This document shows positions 42,980 through 51,086 of a DNA stretch of 52,710 bases, in pieces. Source of the stretch: Microbacteriaceae bacterium (GTDB lineage: Bacteria > Actinomycetota > Actinomycetes > Actinomycetales > Microbacteriaceae); contig JAIOXB010000002.1 in NCBI GenBank assembly GCA_021741825.1, forward strand, positions 1 to 52,710. The letters are read 5' to 3'. A program made the position numbers and the translations under genes. The number at the start of each line of letters is the position of its first letter. The first letter of the stretch is position 1. A model generated the notes under the pieces. The model saw only the letters and a list, made by a program, of their open reading frames with translations. It had not been told where the DNA came from and searched no databases.

Positions 42980-43489
42980 ATGGCTAACGACACAGTCATC
43001 ACGGTTGTCGGCAACCTCACCGCCGACCCTGAACTTCGCTACACGCAGAACGGTGTTGCCGTAGCGAACTTCACGATCGCTTCGACTCCTCGAACGTTCG
43101 ACCGCGCGAGCAACGAATGGAAAGACGGCGAAGCACTGTTCCTCCGTGCGAGTGTCTGGCGTGAATTCGCTGAACACGTCGCGTCGTCTCTGTCGAAGGG
43201 CTCGCGCGTCGTCGCGACCGGCCGACTTCGCCAGCGCTCGTTCGAAACGAAGGAAGGCGAAAAGCGAACCTCAATCGAACTCGAAGTTGACGAGATTGGC
43301 CCATCGCTTCGATACGCAACCGCAGCCGTCACGCGCGCACCCGGTTCGGCCGCAACCGCGGGCGGCAACACCGAGTGGTCTGCTCCAGCCGGCGGCAACG
43401 ATTGGGCAGCTCCGGCTGCCCCCGCAGCCGGCGGAGATCCCTGGGGCGCGGGCTCTGCCGAGCCCTCCACCGATGACGCTCCGTTCTAA
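42980..43489 (+). CDS. ssb: Single-stranded DNA-binding protein
   Basis: A 169-residue SSB. The OB fold (about 1-110: [50 protein letters not shown]) is followed by a Gly/Ala/Pro-rich linker and an acidic tip ending DDAPF, used to contact partner proteins. It lies 5 bases after rpsF and 26 bases before rpsR. Confidence 0.96.
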   Translation: MANDTVITVVGNLTADPELRYTQNGVAVANFTIASTPRTFDRASNEWKDGEALFLRASVWREFAEHVASSLSKGSRVVATGRLRQRSFETKEGEKRTSIELEVDEIGPSLRYATAAVTRAPGSAATAGGNTEWSAPAGGNDWAAPAAPAAGGDPWGAGSAEPSTDDAPF

Positions 43490-43515
43490 CTAACTCTTCA
43501 CGAAAAGGAAAGACC

Positions 43516-43776
43516 ATGGCAGGAAAGGCAACCGGCGACCGCCGCAAGCCGCGCGTGGGCAAGGGCGCTAAGGCGCTTCCCCCCGCACGCGCGATCAAGA
43601 TCGACGTCATCGATTACAAAGACGTCGCAACACTTCGCAAGTTCATCTCGGAGCGCGGAAAGATCCGTTCGCGCCGAATCACGGGCGCCTCGGTCCAGGA
43701 ACAGCGTCTCATTGCGCGTGCGGTAAAGAACGCCCGCGAAATGGCGCTTCTCCCCTATGCCGGCGCTGGCCGTTAA
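43516..43776 (+). CDS. rpsR: 30S ribosomal protein S18
   Basis: An 86-residue basic protein with [22 protein letters not shown] and [28 protein letters not shown], typical of S18. It forms a complex with S6 in the 30S platform. It has AGGAAAG before its ATG. The N-terminal extension [18 protein letters not shown] is longer than in E. coli. Confidence 0.96.
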   Translation: MAGKATGDRRKPRVGKGAKALPPARAIKIDVIDYKDVATLRKFISERGKIRSRRITGASVQEQRLIARAVKNAREMALLPYAGAGR

Positions 43777-43787
43777 GGAGAACGACA

Positions 43788-44240
43788 ATGGCAAAACTCA
43801 TTCTCACCCACGAGGTCACTGGCCTCGGATCAGCCGGTGACGTCGTGGACGTCAAAAACGGCTACGCCCGCAACTATCTCGTTCCCCAGGGTTTCGCAAT
43901 TCATTGGACCCGCGGTGGCGAAAAGCAGGTGACGGACATCAAGCAGGCTCGCGCGACTCGCGCACTCGCCTCGCTCGACGAAGCACAGGCTCTCAAGTCA
44001 AAACTCGAAAGCGCCACAATCACGGTCAAGGCGTCGGCGGGTTCCGAAGGTCGTTTGTTCGGTTCGGTCAAGACGTCGGACATCGCGGCTGCGGTCGCGG
44101 AATCCGGACTCGGTGATATCGACAAGCGCACTATCGAGTTGTCCACTCCGATCAAGTCGACGGGCGCATTCGCTGCGACTGTCCGCCTCCACGACGGTGT
44201 ATCCGCGACGCTCGCCCTCAAGGTGATCGCTCGCAAGTAG
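43788..44240 (+). CDS. rplI: 50S ribosomal protein L9
   Basis: A 150-residue L9 with the N-terminal signature [29 protein letters not shown], a connecting helix and the C-terminal domain ([17 protein letters not shown]). AAGGAG precedes the ATG. Last gene of the operon; a strong terminator follows 14 bases later. Confidence 0.96.
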   Translation: MAKLILTHEVTGLGSAGDVVDVKNGYARNYLVPQGFAIHWTRGGEKQVTDIKQARATRALASLDEAQALKSKLESATITVKASAGSEGRLFGSVKTSDIAAAVAESGLGDIDKRTIELSTPIKSTGAFAATVRLHDGVSATLALKVIARK

Positions 44241-44254
44241 CTCCGCTATCTCAT

Positions 44255-44301
44255 CGTTCAGCGCCCGTTTTCGGAAACGAAAGCGGGCGCTGAACGTTTT
44301 T
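44255..44301 (+). terminator. Strong intrinsic terminator after rplI
   Basis: A 13-bp perfect stem (44255-44267 with 44284-44296) continues inward through six more pairs (one G-U) to a GAAA tetraloop, and is followed by TTTTT. It closes the rpsF-rplI transcript. Confidence 0.93.
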
Positions 44302-44614
44302 GTGGGCGGTGAGCGTGTGTGGAAAAGCTAAAGGTTCAACCTAAACTCTAAACAACCTTGCACACAGCCCGAAAAAAATAAAATACGCGGTCAGAGCCAA
44401 TTTTTCGAATTTGCGAGCGTCATTTATCCACAGTTATACCCAACCAATCCACAGCACACCACGGCGTGGTAAACAGGTTGCCCACAGGTCTATCCACAGG
44501 CAGGTTTGCGCCGTTGTGACGAAAAACGTAGCGTTCACAGTGTTCGTGTGGCGTGGCGCAGTCCGATGTCCGTCGTCACGCGCATACTAGAGAACCCGCT
44601 CGAATAGTTGACTC

Positions 44615-44625
44615 AGGAGGTGATC
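44615..44625 (+). promoter_or_regulatory. Extended ribosome binding site of dnaB
   Basis: AGGAGGTGATC is an 11-base perfect complement of the canonical 16S rRNA 3' end, 4 bases before the dnaB ATG. It is the strongest such site in the window. Confidence 0.85.
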
Positions 44626-44629
44626 ATCG

Positions 44630-45988
44630 ATGGCCGGACCACAGCTCGAATTGGTGCCAGAAGGCACCGGTGACACCCGTGTTCCACCGAACGACCAGGC
44701 CGCCGAGATGAGCACGCTCGGCGGGATGTTGTTGTCAAGCGACGCGATTGCCGACGTTCTCGAACTCGTTAAGGCCGAGGACTTCTACTTCCCCAAACAC
44801 GAAATCATTTTCAACGCGATCAACACCGTCTTCGCGCGACAGGAACCGACCGACGTCATCATGATCACCGAACAGTTGACTCGCGACGGCAATCTCAACA
44901 AAATCGGCGGCGCGAGTTACCTCCACACTCTCGAATCATCGGTTCCGACCGCCGCGAACGCGACGTACTACGCGAGCATCGTCGCGGACAAAGCAATTCT
45001 GCGGAAACTCGTGCAGTCGGGAACTCGAATCACGCAACTCGGCTACGCCGCCGAGGGTGACCCGAGCGAACTTGTCAACGATGCTCAGGTTGAAATCTTC
45101 GCGATTGGCCGCTCAGCCGCGGCCCAAGACGCGGTCGTTCTTCGTGACGCGATCAAGATCGCCGTCAACGAAATGGAGGACCAAGCAAAGTCGGCCAAAG
45201 AGGGACTCGACATCCCCACCGGATTCCGTGAACTCGACGATGTCACCAACGGACTTCAACCTGGACAACTCATTCTCATCGCTGCCCGACCCGGGCTGGG
45301 TAAATCCACGCTCGCGCTTGACTTCGCCCGTTCCGCCGCGCTTCGATCGCACGTCCCCACCGTTTTCTTTTCGCTGGAAATGAGCGCAACCGAAATCTCG
45401 CAGCGCTTGATGTCTGCCGAAACGAGCGTTCCGCTCAGCGCGATCCGCAAATCGAAGGATCTGCAATCAGAAGGCTGGAAGCGAATCAACACACTCCAGC
45501 CCAAGCTCGATGACATTCCGCTGTACATCGACGACAGCCCCAACCTGACGCTGTCAGAAATCCGAGCGAAGTGCCGTCGTCTCAAGTCCCAATACGGCAT
45601 CAAACTCGTCATTATCGACTACCTCCAACTCATGACGAGCGGCAAAAAGGTCGAAAACCGGCAGCAAGAAGTGTCCGAGTTCTCGCGGTCGCTCAAACTG
45701 TTGGCGAAAGAACTCGGGGTACCGATTGTCGCGCTCTCGCAGCTCAACCGCGGTCCGGAAAGCTCGCCGGACAAAAAGCCACAGCTATCGCACCTTCGAG
45801 AGTCGGGGTCGCTCGAGCAAGACGCCGATATCGTGCTGCTCTTGCACCGTGAGCGATTTGCCGAACAAGGCGAAAACCGAAACGATGCCGAGATCCACAT
45901 TGCCAAGCACCGCAACGGAGAGATGCGCGTCTTGCAGGTGTTGTTTGAAGGCCACTATTCGCGATTCAGCGATTTGGCAAAGATGTAG
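44630..45988 (+). CDS. dnaB: Replicative DNA helicase DnaB
   Basis: A 452-residue hexameric helicase. The N-terminal domain (PPNDQAAEMSTLGGMLLSSDAI) is followed by a RecA-like ATPase domain with Walker A ARPGLGKSTLALDFAR, FFSLEMSATEISQRLM, IDYLQLM and LRESGSLEQDADIV. It has no intein, in contrast to some mycobacterial dnaB genes. Candidate loader DciA is encoded at 27.2 kb. Its upstream region is rich in DnaA boxes. Confidence 0.96.
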   Translation: MAGPQLELVPEGTGDTRVPPNDQAAEMSTLGGMLLSSDAIADVLELVKAEDFYFPKHEIIFNAINTVFARQEPTDVIMITEQLTRDGNLNKIGGASYLHTLESSVPTAANATYYASIVADKAILRKLVQSGTRITQLGYAAEGDPSELVNDAQVEIFAIGRSAAAQDAVVLRDAIKIAVNEMEDQAKSAKEGLDIPTGFRELDDVTNGLQPGQLILIAARPGLGKSTLALDFARSAALRSHVPTVFFSLEMSATEISQRLMSAETSVPLSAIRKSKDLQSEGWKRINTLQPKLDDIPLYIDDSPNLTLSEIRAKCRRLKSQYGIKLVIIDYLQLMTSGKKVENRQQEVSEFSRSLKLLAKELGVPIVALSQLNRGPESSPDKKPQLSHLRESGSLEQDADIVLLLHRERFAEQGENRNDAEIHIAKHRNGEMRVLQVLFEGHYSRFSDLAKM

Positions 45989-46015
45989 TCGGGAAAACCT
46001 CAATTCGTTATCCCG

Positions 46016-46021
46016 TATTCT
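46016..46021 (+). promoter_or_regulatory. -10 element for the 46028 membrane-protein gene (leaderless)
   Basis: TATTCT, then TGAACC (6 nt), then ATG 46028. No ribosome binding site is present, consistent with a leaderless transcript. Confidence 0.5.
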
Positions 46022-46027
46022 TGAACC

Positions 46028-46636
46028 ATGGCAGATGCAGGTAAACCGTTCGAGATTGTCTCTAAGACCCTTGTCGTCATCCAACCGTTCGCCCGATCCG
46101 TCGCCGCTCTGATTGCGGGCGTCGCCATCACGCTCACCGAGGATCACTCGACGTATCTTGGCCTCGGCTGGCTTGCGTTTGTCGCCGTGGTCTCGCTGAC
46201 GACAGGCGGGGGGACGGCCACCGTGATGAATCGATTCGCGTGGTGGTCGACGCTTGTCGTCACCGCGTTGGCTCTTCTGGGGCTTGCCGCCGGCACAATG
46301 TCGCCCACGACTGCGCTGTCGCTGACAATCGCGCTCGTCGCCTTCGAGACCTCTCGAGCATTCACTCGAGATGATCGGATCTGGCTCTGGTCGACGGGCA
46401 TTTTGGCTCTGGGCCTCTCAATTCTCTACTTCAACATTGATGCCGGTGACAGGACGGCCACCGGATTGACGGGCGGTTGGGCAATCGTCGCGGGTATCTT
46501 TGGACTGATAGGTGCAATCGATTCGAGCGTGAAAGCTCGGAAGTCGGGGCGAAAGCCCCCAGCACAAAACTCAACGAAGATGACCACCCCAGCAACGACG
46601 ACAGCGAAGGCGAAATCACGTGGCACGAAGCGATAA
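46028..46636 (+). CDS. Hypothetical polytopic membrane protein
   Basis: A 202-residue protein with about five membrane helices (roughly 22-37, 47-60, 70-90, 93-107, 120-140, with a further one near 150-165), then a basic, Thr/Lys-rich cytoplasmic tail (KARKSGRKPPAQN... to KSRGTKR). I recognise no functional family. The next gene starts 17 bases inside its end, so the two are coupled. The set dnaB, this gene, small membrane protein, purB is not diagnostic of function. Confidence 0.7.
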   Translation: MADAGKPFEIVSKTLVVIQPFARSVAALIAGVAITLTEDHSTYLGLGWLAFVAVVSLTTGGGTATVMNRFAWWSTLVVTALALLGLAAGTMSPTTALSLTIALVAFETSRAFTRDDRIWLWSTGILALGLSILYFNIDAGDRTATGLTGGWAIVAGIFGLIGAIDSSVKARKSGRKPPAQNSTKMTTPATTTAKAKSRGTKR

Positions 46637-46838
46637 AACCCGACCGGCCGAACTCGTCGGACTCGCCTCCGGGGCGGGACTGTTCTTGGGCGGCATCGTC
46701 CTCATGGTGACCCGAGATTTCGCTCTTGCGGCAATCGCCGGCGGAGGCGGGTTCGTCGTCACAATTATCAGTCTCGCGATGATGGTCCTCGCGATGAGTC
46801 CGCAGTTTCCAAAGTCGAACAACAACCCTCACGATTAG
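46620..46838 (+). CDS. Small two-helix membrane protein
   Basis: A 72-residue protein: MARSDKTRPAELVGLASGAG, two membrane helices (about 12-30 and 36-58), and a short tail. GTG start inside the end of the preceding gene. The segment RPAELVGL plus two helices resembles short conserved membrane proteins that I recall from Microbacteriaceae, but this was not tested. It meets the purB end tail to tail with a 4-base overlap. Confidence 0.65.
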   Translation: MARSDKTRPAELVGLASGAGLFLGGIVLMVTRDFALAAIAGGGGFVVTIISLAMMVLAMSPQFPKSNNNPHD

Positions 46839-48211
46839 TCGAGGAAATCGACCAGTTTCGAGGCGAGTCCAACATAGGTCGCCGGCGTCAGCTCCAACAG
46901 GCGCGCTTTCCCCGCTTCCGACATGTCGAGTCCTTCGATGAATGTCCGGAGGCCCTTCTCGGTCAACCGCTTTCCCCGCGTGAGTTCTTTCAGAAGTTCA
47001 TAGGGGTTGTCGATTGTCGTTGTCCCCGCTGCGCGCTCGGCCCGCAGCACCGTTTGTATCGCCTCACCGAGCACCTCCAGGTTGGCAGCCAGATCGTTGA
47101 GCAGCGCGTCGCGATCGACGCTGATTTCGTCCAATCCCGCGTTGATGTTCGAAATGGCGAGCAGCGAGTGACCTAGCGCGACGCCGAGGTTTCGCTGTGT
47201 GGTCGAATCGGTGAGGTCGCGTTGAAGCCTGGACGTCACGAGTGTTGCGCCAAGAGCGTCGCCCAACGCCGACGCAATCTCGAGGTTCGCCTCGGCGTTC
47301 TCGAAGCGGATGGGGTTGACCTTGTGAGGCATCGTCGATGAACCCGTCGCGCCTTTCACCGGGATCTGGGTAATGAACCCTTGTGAAATGTAGGTCCACA
47401 CGTCCGTGCAGAGGTTGTGCAGCACTCGGTTGACGTGGCTAATCCGAGCGAGAAGCGCAGCCTGGCGATCATGTGATTCGATTTGCGTGGTCAACGGGTT
47501 CCACTCGAGGCCAAGGGATTCGACGAACTCCCTCGACACACGAATCCAGTCGACTTCGGGGGCTGCCACGACGTGAGCGGAGAAGGTTCCGGTCGCTCCG
47601 GAGAACTTGCCGGAAAGTCGCACCGCATCGATATCGGCGAGGAGTTGGGTGAGTCGGTGGGCAAAGACGGCAATCTCTTTGCCAAACGTGGTCGGGGTTG
47701 CGGCCTGCCCGTGAGTTCGAGACAACATGGGGGTGTCTCGTTCCGAAGTAGCCAGAGCGGTCAATTTCGCGACCAACACGTCCGTTGCCGGGCGCCACAC
47801 CTCGCGCACCGCCGCACCGAGGGTTATCCCGTAGGCCAGATTGTTGATGTCTTCGCTCGTGCACGCGAAATGCGTCAATTCGGCGATGCGAGAAAGCCCG
47901 AGGCGCTCGAGGCGTTCTCGGACGAGGTATTCGACCGCTTTGACGTCGTGCCGCGTGGTCGCCTCGAATTCCGCAATTCGAGCGACATCAGAGTCACCGA
48001 AGTTTGTCGCGACATCGCGCAGAGCGAATCGTTCGTCGGCACTCAGTTCCGCGCCAAAAATGCCCTCGTCCGCGAGTCGAATCAGCCACTCGATTTCGAC
48101 GTGAACCCGCGCACGGTTGAGTCCTGCTTCGGACAGATGTTGACCAATCTCGGCGACCGCACCGTGGTAGCGGCCATCCAAAGGACTGAGCGGCTGGGGC
48201 GAAAGGGTCAT
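46835..48211 (-). CDS. purB: Adenylosuccinate lyase
   Basis: A 458-residue enzyme of the fumarase/aspartase superfamily that acts twice in purine synthesis (SAICAR to AICAR, adenylosuccinate to AMP). Motifs: LSPLDGRYHGAV at the N-terminus, HFACTSEDINN, LSRTHGQAATPTT and the signature GSSTMPHKVNPIRFENAE. It belongs to the longer PurB group. An antisense frame over much of this gene is a shadow. Confidence 0.96.
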   Translation of the reverse strand: MTLSPQPLSPLDGRYHGAVAEIGQHLSEAGLNRARVHVEIEWLIRLADEGIFGAELSADERFALRDVATNFGDSDVARIAEFEATTRHDVKAVEYLVRERLERLGLSRIAELTHFACTSEDINNLAYGITLGAAVREVWRPATDVLVAKLTALATSERDTPMLSRTHGQAATPTTFGKEIAVFAHRLTQLLADIDAVRLSGKFSGATGTFSAHVVAAPEVDWIRVSREFVESLGLEWNPLTTQIESHDRQAALLARISHVNRVLHNLCTDVWTYISQGFITQIPVKGATGSSTMPHKVNPIRFENAEANLEIASALGDALGATLVTSRLQRDLTDSTTQRNLGVALGHSLLAISNINAGLDEISVDRDALLNDLAANLEVLGEAIQTVLRAERAAGTTTIDNPYELLKELTRGKRLTEKGLRTFIEGLDMSEAGKARLLELTPATYVGLASKLVDFLD

Positions 48212-48313
48212 AACTCTATTCTCGCAGTTTTATCCCCACGAGACGTGTGCGCACCACCCTTCCACGAGCACCCCGTTGCGACGCTCTCCGGCTGTAACTG
48301 CCGTCACACTGTG

Positions 48314-48496
48314 ATGGTGATATCCCTCGATCTGATCAGCGCAACAGACATCCTGGGCGGCGCAATCGCTGATCTCGAACGCTCAATCGCGCGCACCGGC
48401 TGGGTTGGGCCGGCCCGAATCGCCTATGACGACGTAGCCACAGAATTTCGGACGCGGTTGGTAGCCCTCGTGATTCAGACGCGGTCACTCGGTTGA
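48314..48496 (+). CDS. Small helical protein coupled to lipase-like gene (60 aa)
   Basis: A 60-residue frame MVISLDLISATDILGGAIADLERSI... that is mostly helical and ends TRSLG. A GTG lies three bases upstream as an alternative start. Its TGA overlaps the TTG start of the hydrolase gene. The pattern, a short helical partner with a GW in the middle directly before an enzyme, is reminiscent of WXG100/ESX-type proteins, but the WxG motif reads GWVG and the length is short. Function not known. Confidence 0.5.
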   Translation: MVISLDLISATDILGGAIADLERSIARTGWVGPARIAYDDVATEFRTRLVALVIQTRSLG

Positions 48497-49524
48497 TCCC
48501 GCCGATTTCCGTCCAGTCGAACACTTTTCGCTACACACTCGATGCGCTTCTCGCCCGTTCGGACGATCTGAGACGAGTTGCAGCCGCGGTTGCGCACGCC
48601 GCAGCTACCGTGGGCGTGTCCGGTCGTCTTACTTTCGCGCCCGAGCGACTCGTCCTCCAGCTCGAAATCGAGCGAGTCGCCCGAGACATTTCCGCACTTC
48701 ACGCGGACCTTGACGGCGTCATCGCCACAATCGAACCCTCCGAATGGGCCCGTTCCGCACTGGCCAACGTTTCGCCGTGGTCGTTGCTGCGACCCGTCAG
48801 TGATTGGGTTGTGAACCGCGCACCCTGGCAATCGGGGCTAGCTCCGTGGGTGCCCGTCACCCTGACGCGGCAAAGCGACAACAGTGGCGCTCCTCGCGAT
48901 TTTGCCGAACGCTTCGCCCGCATCCCCACGGGTTCCGAACATGTCCGTGTCGACCGTTTTGACACCCCAACCGGACCTCGTTTCGAGGTGTATCTCGCCG
49001 GAACCGACTTCGCCGCAGGACCCGACAATCCGTGGTGGTGCGGCTCGAACACCGAGTTGCTCGCGTCGGGGGTGTCGCGATCGATGTCCGCGACGGAATC
49101 CGCACTTCGTCACGCGGGCGTCACCGGCTCGACACCCATCGTCCTCACGGGACACTCTCAGGGCGGAGCCATTGCGCTGGCTCTCGCGGATTCGGGCCGG
49201 TACACGGTGGAGGCCGTTTTCACGGCGGGGACACCCGCGGGTCTCGTCGAGTCACCGATGAATGTGCCCATTGTGCATGTCGTGCACCCAGAAGACCCCG
49301 TTCCCGCTCTGGGCGGAACGATCCGCGGGTCAGCCGGCACGACGTGGATCGTGCACCCCGAACCGCGCGCAACGGGCACCGAGGCGCATCTCACTCACAA
49401 TTATCAACACTCCCTCGGCAGGATTGACGCCCTGAAGGACCCGCAGTTGATTAAACTCGAGGACCGACTTCGGATCGACGAACGAGGAACCGCGATGTGG
49501 TTTCGCGGCGCTCTTACCGAGTGA
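48493..49524 (+). CDS. Lipase-class-3-like alpha/beta hydrolase
   Basis: A 343-residue protein. The N-terminal 100 residues are helical (LLARSDDLRRVAAAVAHAAA, LQLEIERVARDISALHADLDG), and the C-terminal half is an alpha/beta hydrolase with nucleophile elbow GHSQGG near residue 221 (Ser in VLTGHSQGGAIALALADS), Asp in HPEDPVPALGG and His in LTHNYQHS. No signal peptide is seen. The helical N-terminus plus the coupled upstream helical ORF resemble ESX-associated effector architectures; this is inference. TTG start at the upstream stop. Confidence 0.72.
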   Translation: MIPPISVQSNTFRYTLDALLARSDDLRRVAAAVAHAAATVGVSGRLTFAPERLVLQLEIERVARDISALHADLDGVIATIEPSEWARSALANVSPWSLLRPVSDWVVNRAPWQSGLAPWVPVTLTRQSDNSGAPRDFAERFARIPTGSEHVRVDRFDTPTGPRFEVYLAGTDFAAGPDNPWWCGSNTELLASGVSRSMSATESALRHAGVTGSTPIVLTGHSQGGAIALALADSGRYTVEAVFTAGTPAGLVESPMNVPIVHVVHPEDPVPALGGTIRGSAGTTWIVHPEPRATGTEAHLTHNYQHSLGRIDALKDPQLIKLEDRLRIDERGTAMWFRGALTE

Positions 49525-49918
49525 TCGACACCGGGCTCATGAAGGGGCGAAGAGCGATACCAATCAGCCAGTTGCAGAGCGACATCACGAGTGCACCGAT
49601 GACTCCCCACGAAAAGTCGTCGATCACAAGACCGAAGCCCATGTACTGGGTCGCCTGCGAAACGAGCGTCAGCAGGCCGGCATTGACGAGGAGGGCAACC
49701 AGTCCCAGTGTCAGCAGGTACAGCGGGAACGCCACGATTCGAATGAAATTGCCGATAACAGCGTTGACAATTCCAAACACCGCGGCCACTGCCGCATAGG
49801 ACAGAACGAGGTTGGCCTCGCCCGAGCCGAAAGGAATGAGGTGAATTCCCTCGACGAACGAGTCCGCAATCCACAGAGCGGCGGTGTTGATGATGAGTCC
49901 CAAAAGTAATCGAGTCAT
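49514..49918 (-). CDS. Phage-holin-4-superfamily membrane protein
   Basis: A 134-residue protein with four membrane helices, beginning MTRLLLGLIINTAALWIAD, with GIVNAVIGNFIRIVAFPLYLLTLGL in the centre. This is the common bacterial family related to Phage_holin_4_2, not evidence of a prophage. ATG lies 6 nt after TAGGCT on the minus strand and is probably leaderless. Its end overlaps the convergent hydrolase by 11 bases. Confidence 0.85.
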   Translation of the reverse strand: MTRLLLGLIINTAALWIADSFVEGIHLIPFGSGEANLVLSYAAVAAVFGIVNAVIGNFIRIVAFPLYLLTLGLVALLVNAGLLTLVSQATQYMGFGLVIDDFSWGVIGALVMSLCNWLIGIALRPFMSPVSITR

Positions 49919-49924
49919 GTCAAC

Positions 49925-49967
49925 AGCCTACGACTGACTGCGCCACGCGGGTCGAAACGGCTAGTCT
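49925..49967. promoter_or_regulatory. Divergent leaderless -10 elements between holin-like gene and E1alpha gene
   Basis: Minus strand: TAGGCT (49930-49925), 6 nt, ATG 49918. Plus strand: TAGTCT (49962-49967), GGTCTC (6 nt), ATG 49974. Neither gene has a ribosome binding site. The 55-base gap must hold both promoters. Confidence 0.6.
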
Positions 49968-49973
49968 GGTCTC

Positions 49974-51086
49974 ATGCCGTATACAGAGGCAACTCTTCAA
50001 CTGCTGTCGATCGACGGGACTCTTGTCGAAAGCGATCGGACGGCGGAATACCGTGCGCTCGTCGACAAACTGACCGACGTGCAACTTCAGAATTTCTACC
50101 GAGAAATGGTGGTCACGCGGCGATTCGACATTGAGTCGGGAAATCTGCAACGCCAGGGTCAGCTGGCCTTGTGGGTACCCAGCCTCGGCCAAGAAGCGGC
50201 GCAGGTGGGTTCGGCCTTCGCAACTCGGAAACAGGACACAATCTTTCCGACCTATCGCGAACACGCGGTCGCTCGAATTCGGGGGATCGACCCCGTCGCG
50301 ATTTTGTCACTGCTTCGCGGGGTAACGAACGGTGGCTGGAACCCGAACGAATCGAGGTTCCGCCTGTACACACTCGTTCTCGCAACGCAGACCCTGCACG
50401 CCGCGGGCTATGCGATGGGAATCGCGCTGGAAGGCAAATCCGGAACAGGCAAACCCGATGTCGACGAAGCGACGCTCGTCTATTTTGGCGATGGCGCATC
50501 GAGCGAAGGGGACACGAACGAGGCACTCGTCTTTGCCCAGTCGTACCAGTCGCCCATCGTCTTTTTCCTGCAGAACAACCAGTACGCCATCTCGGTTCCC
50601 GTGTCGCGCCAGTCGCGCAGCCCCCTGTACAAGCGCGGCGAAGGTTTCGGAATCGAATCCTGTCAAATTGACGGTAACGATGTGCTCATTTCGTACGCCG
50701 TGACGAAGGTTGCGCTTGACGACACCCGAGCCGGCAAAGGACCCCGATTCATCGAGGCTCAGACCTATCGACTCGGTGCTCACACAACGAGCGACGACCC
50801 GACGAAGTACCGTGAACAAGCCGAAGAGGACCTGTGGAAGGAACGAGACCCGATTGCGCGGTTTGAGAAATTCCTGCGAGGCAAGGGCGAGTCGGACAAG
50901 TTCTTTGACGCCGTGAAGACCGAGGGCGAAGATCTCGCCGCGGACGTTCGCGCCAGAGTGCTCGCACTCAAACCGCCCCCCTCGGACGTCATGTTTGATC
51001 ACGCTTACACGGACGAACACCCATTGGTGTCGGCACAAAAAGCGTGGCTGGCCGAGTACGAGGCGTCGTTCGGAGGTGACCGATGA
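49974..51086 (+). CDS. pdhA: 2-oxoacid dehydrogenase E1 component, alpha subunit
   Basis: A 370-residue thiamine-diphosphate enzyme subunit that decarboxylates pyruvate or branched-chain 2-oxoacids. The ThDP motif is GDGASSEGDTNEALVFAQ to LQNN (about residues 168-200); the phosphorylation-loop-like region follows near YRLGAHTTSDDPTKY. Substrate cannot be decided from sequence alone; pyruvate is the common annotation, branched-chain acids are possible. The stop overlaps the beta-subunit start (ATGA). Confidence 0.88.
   Translation: MPYTEATLQLLSIDGTLVESDRTAEYRALVDKLTDVQLQNFYREMVVTRRFDIESGNLQRQGQLALWVPSLGQEAAQVGSAFATRKQDTIFPTYREHAVARIRGIDPVAILSLLRGVTNGGWNPNESRFRLYTLVLATQTLHAAGYAMGIALEGKSGTGKPDVDEATLVYFGDGASSEGDTNEALVFAQSYQSPIVFFLQNNQYAISVPVSRQSRSPLYKRGEGFGIESCQIDGNDVLISYAVTKVALDDTRAGKGPRFIEAQTYRLGAHTTSDDPTKYREQAEEDLWKERDPIARFEKFLRGKGESDKFFDAVKTEGEDLAADVRARVLALKPPPSDVMFDHAYTDEHPLVSAQKAWLAEYEASFGGDR

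Larger units (their letters stand above)
44241..44629. other. rplI-dnaB intergenic region with DnaA boxes
   Basis: This 389-base gap has a terminator at its left end, an AT-rich tract (about 44370-44412), and a DnaA-box cluster: TGTGGAAAA (44318-44326, one mismatch), TTATCCACA (44424-44432, perfect), CAATCCACA (44445-44453, two), TTGCCCACA (44478-44486, two) and CTATCCACA (44490-44498, one). It could regulate dnaB, titrate DnaA or act in initiation. No gene or RNA was recognised in it. Confidence 0.7.

Noticed and set aside
47483-48313. Long plus-strand frame opposite purB
   Set aside because: Antisense to adenylosuccinate lyase signatures. Only its last 61 codons, outside purB, are kept as a possible small gene.
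49514-49918. Prophage holin
   Set aside because: The family is widespread in bacterial chromosomes and no other phage gene is nearby.
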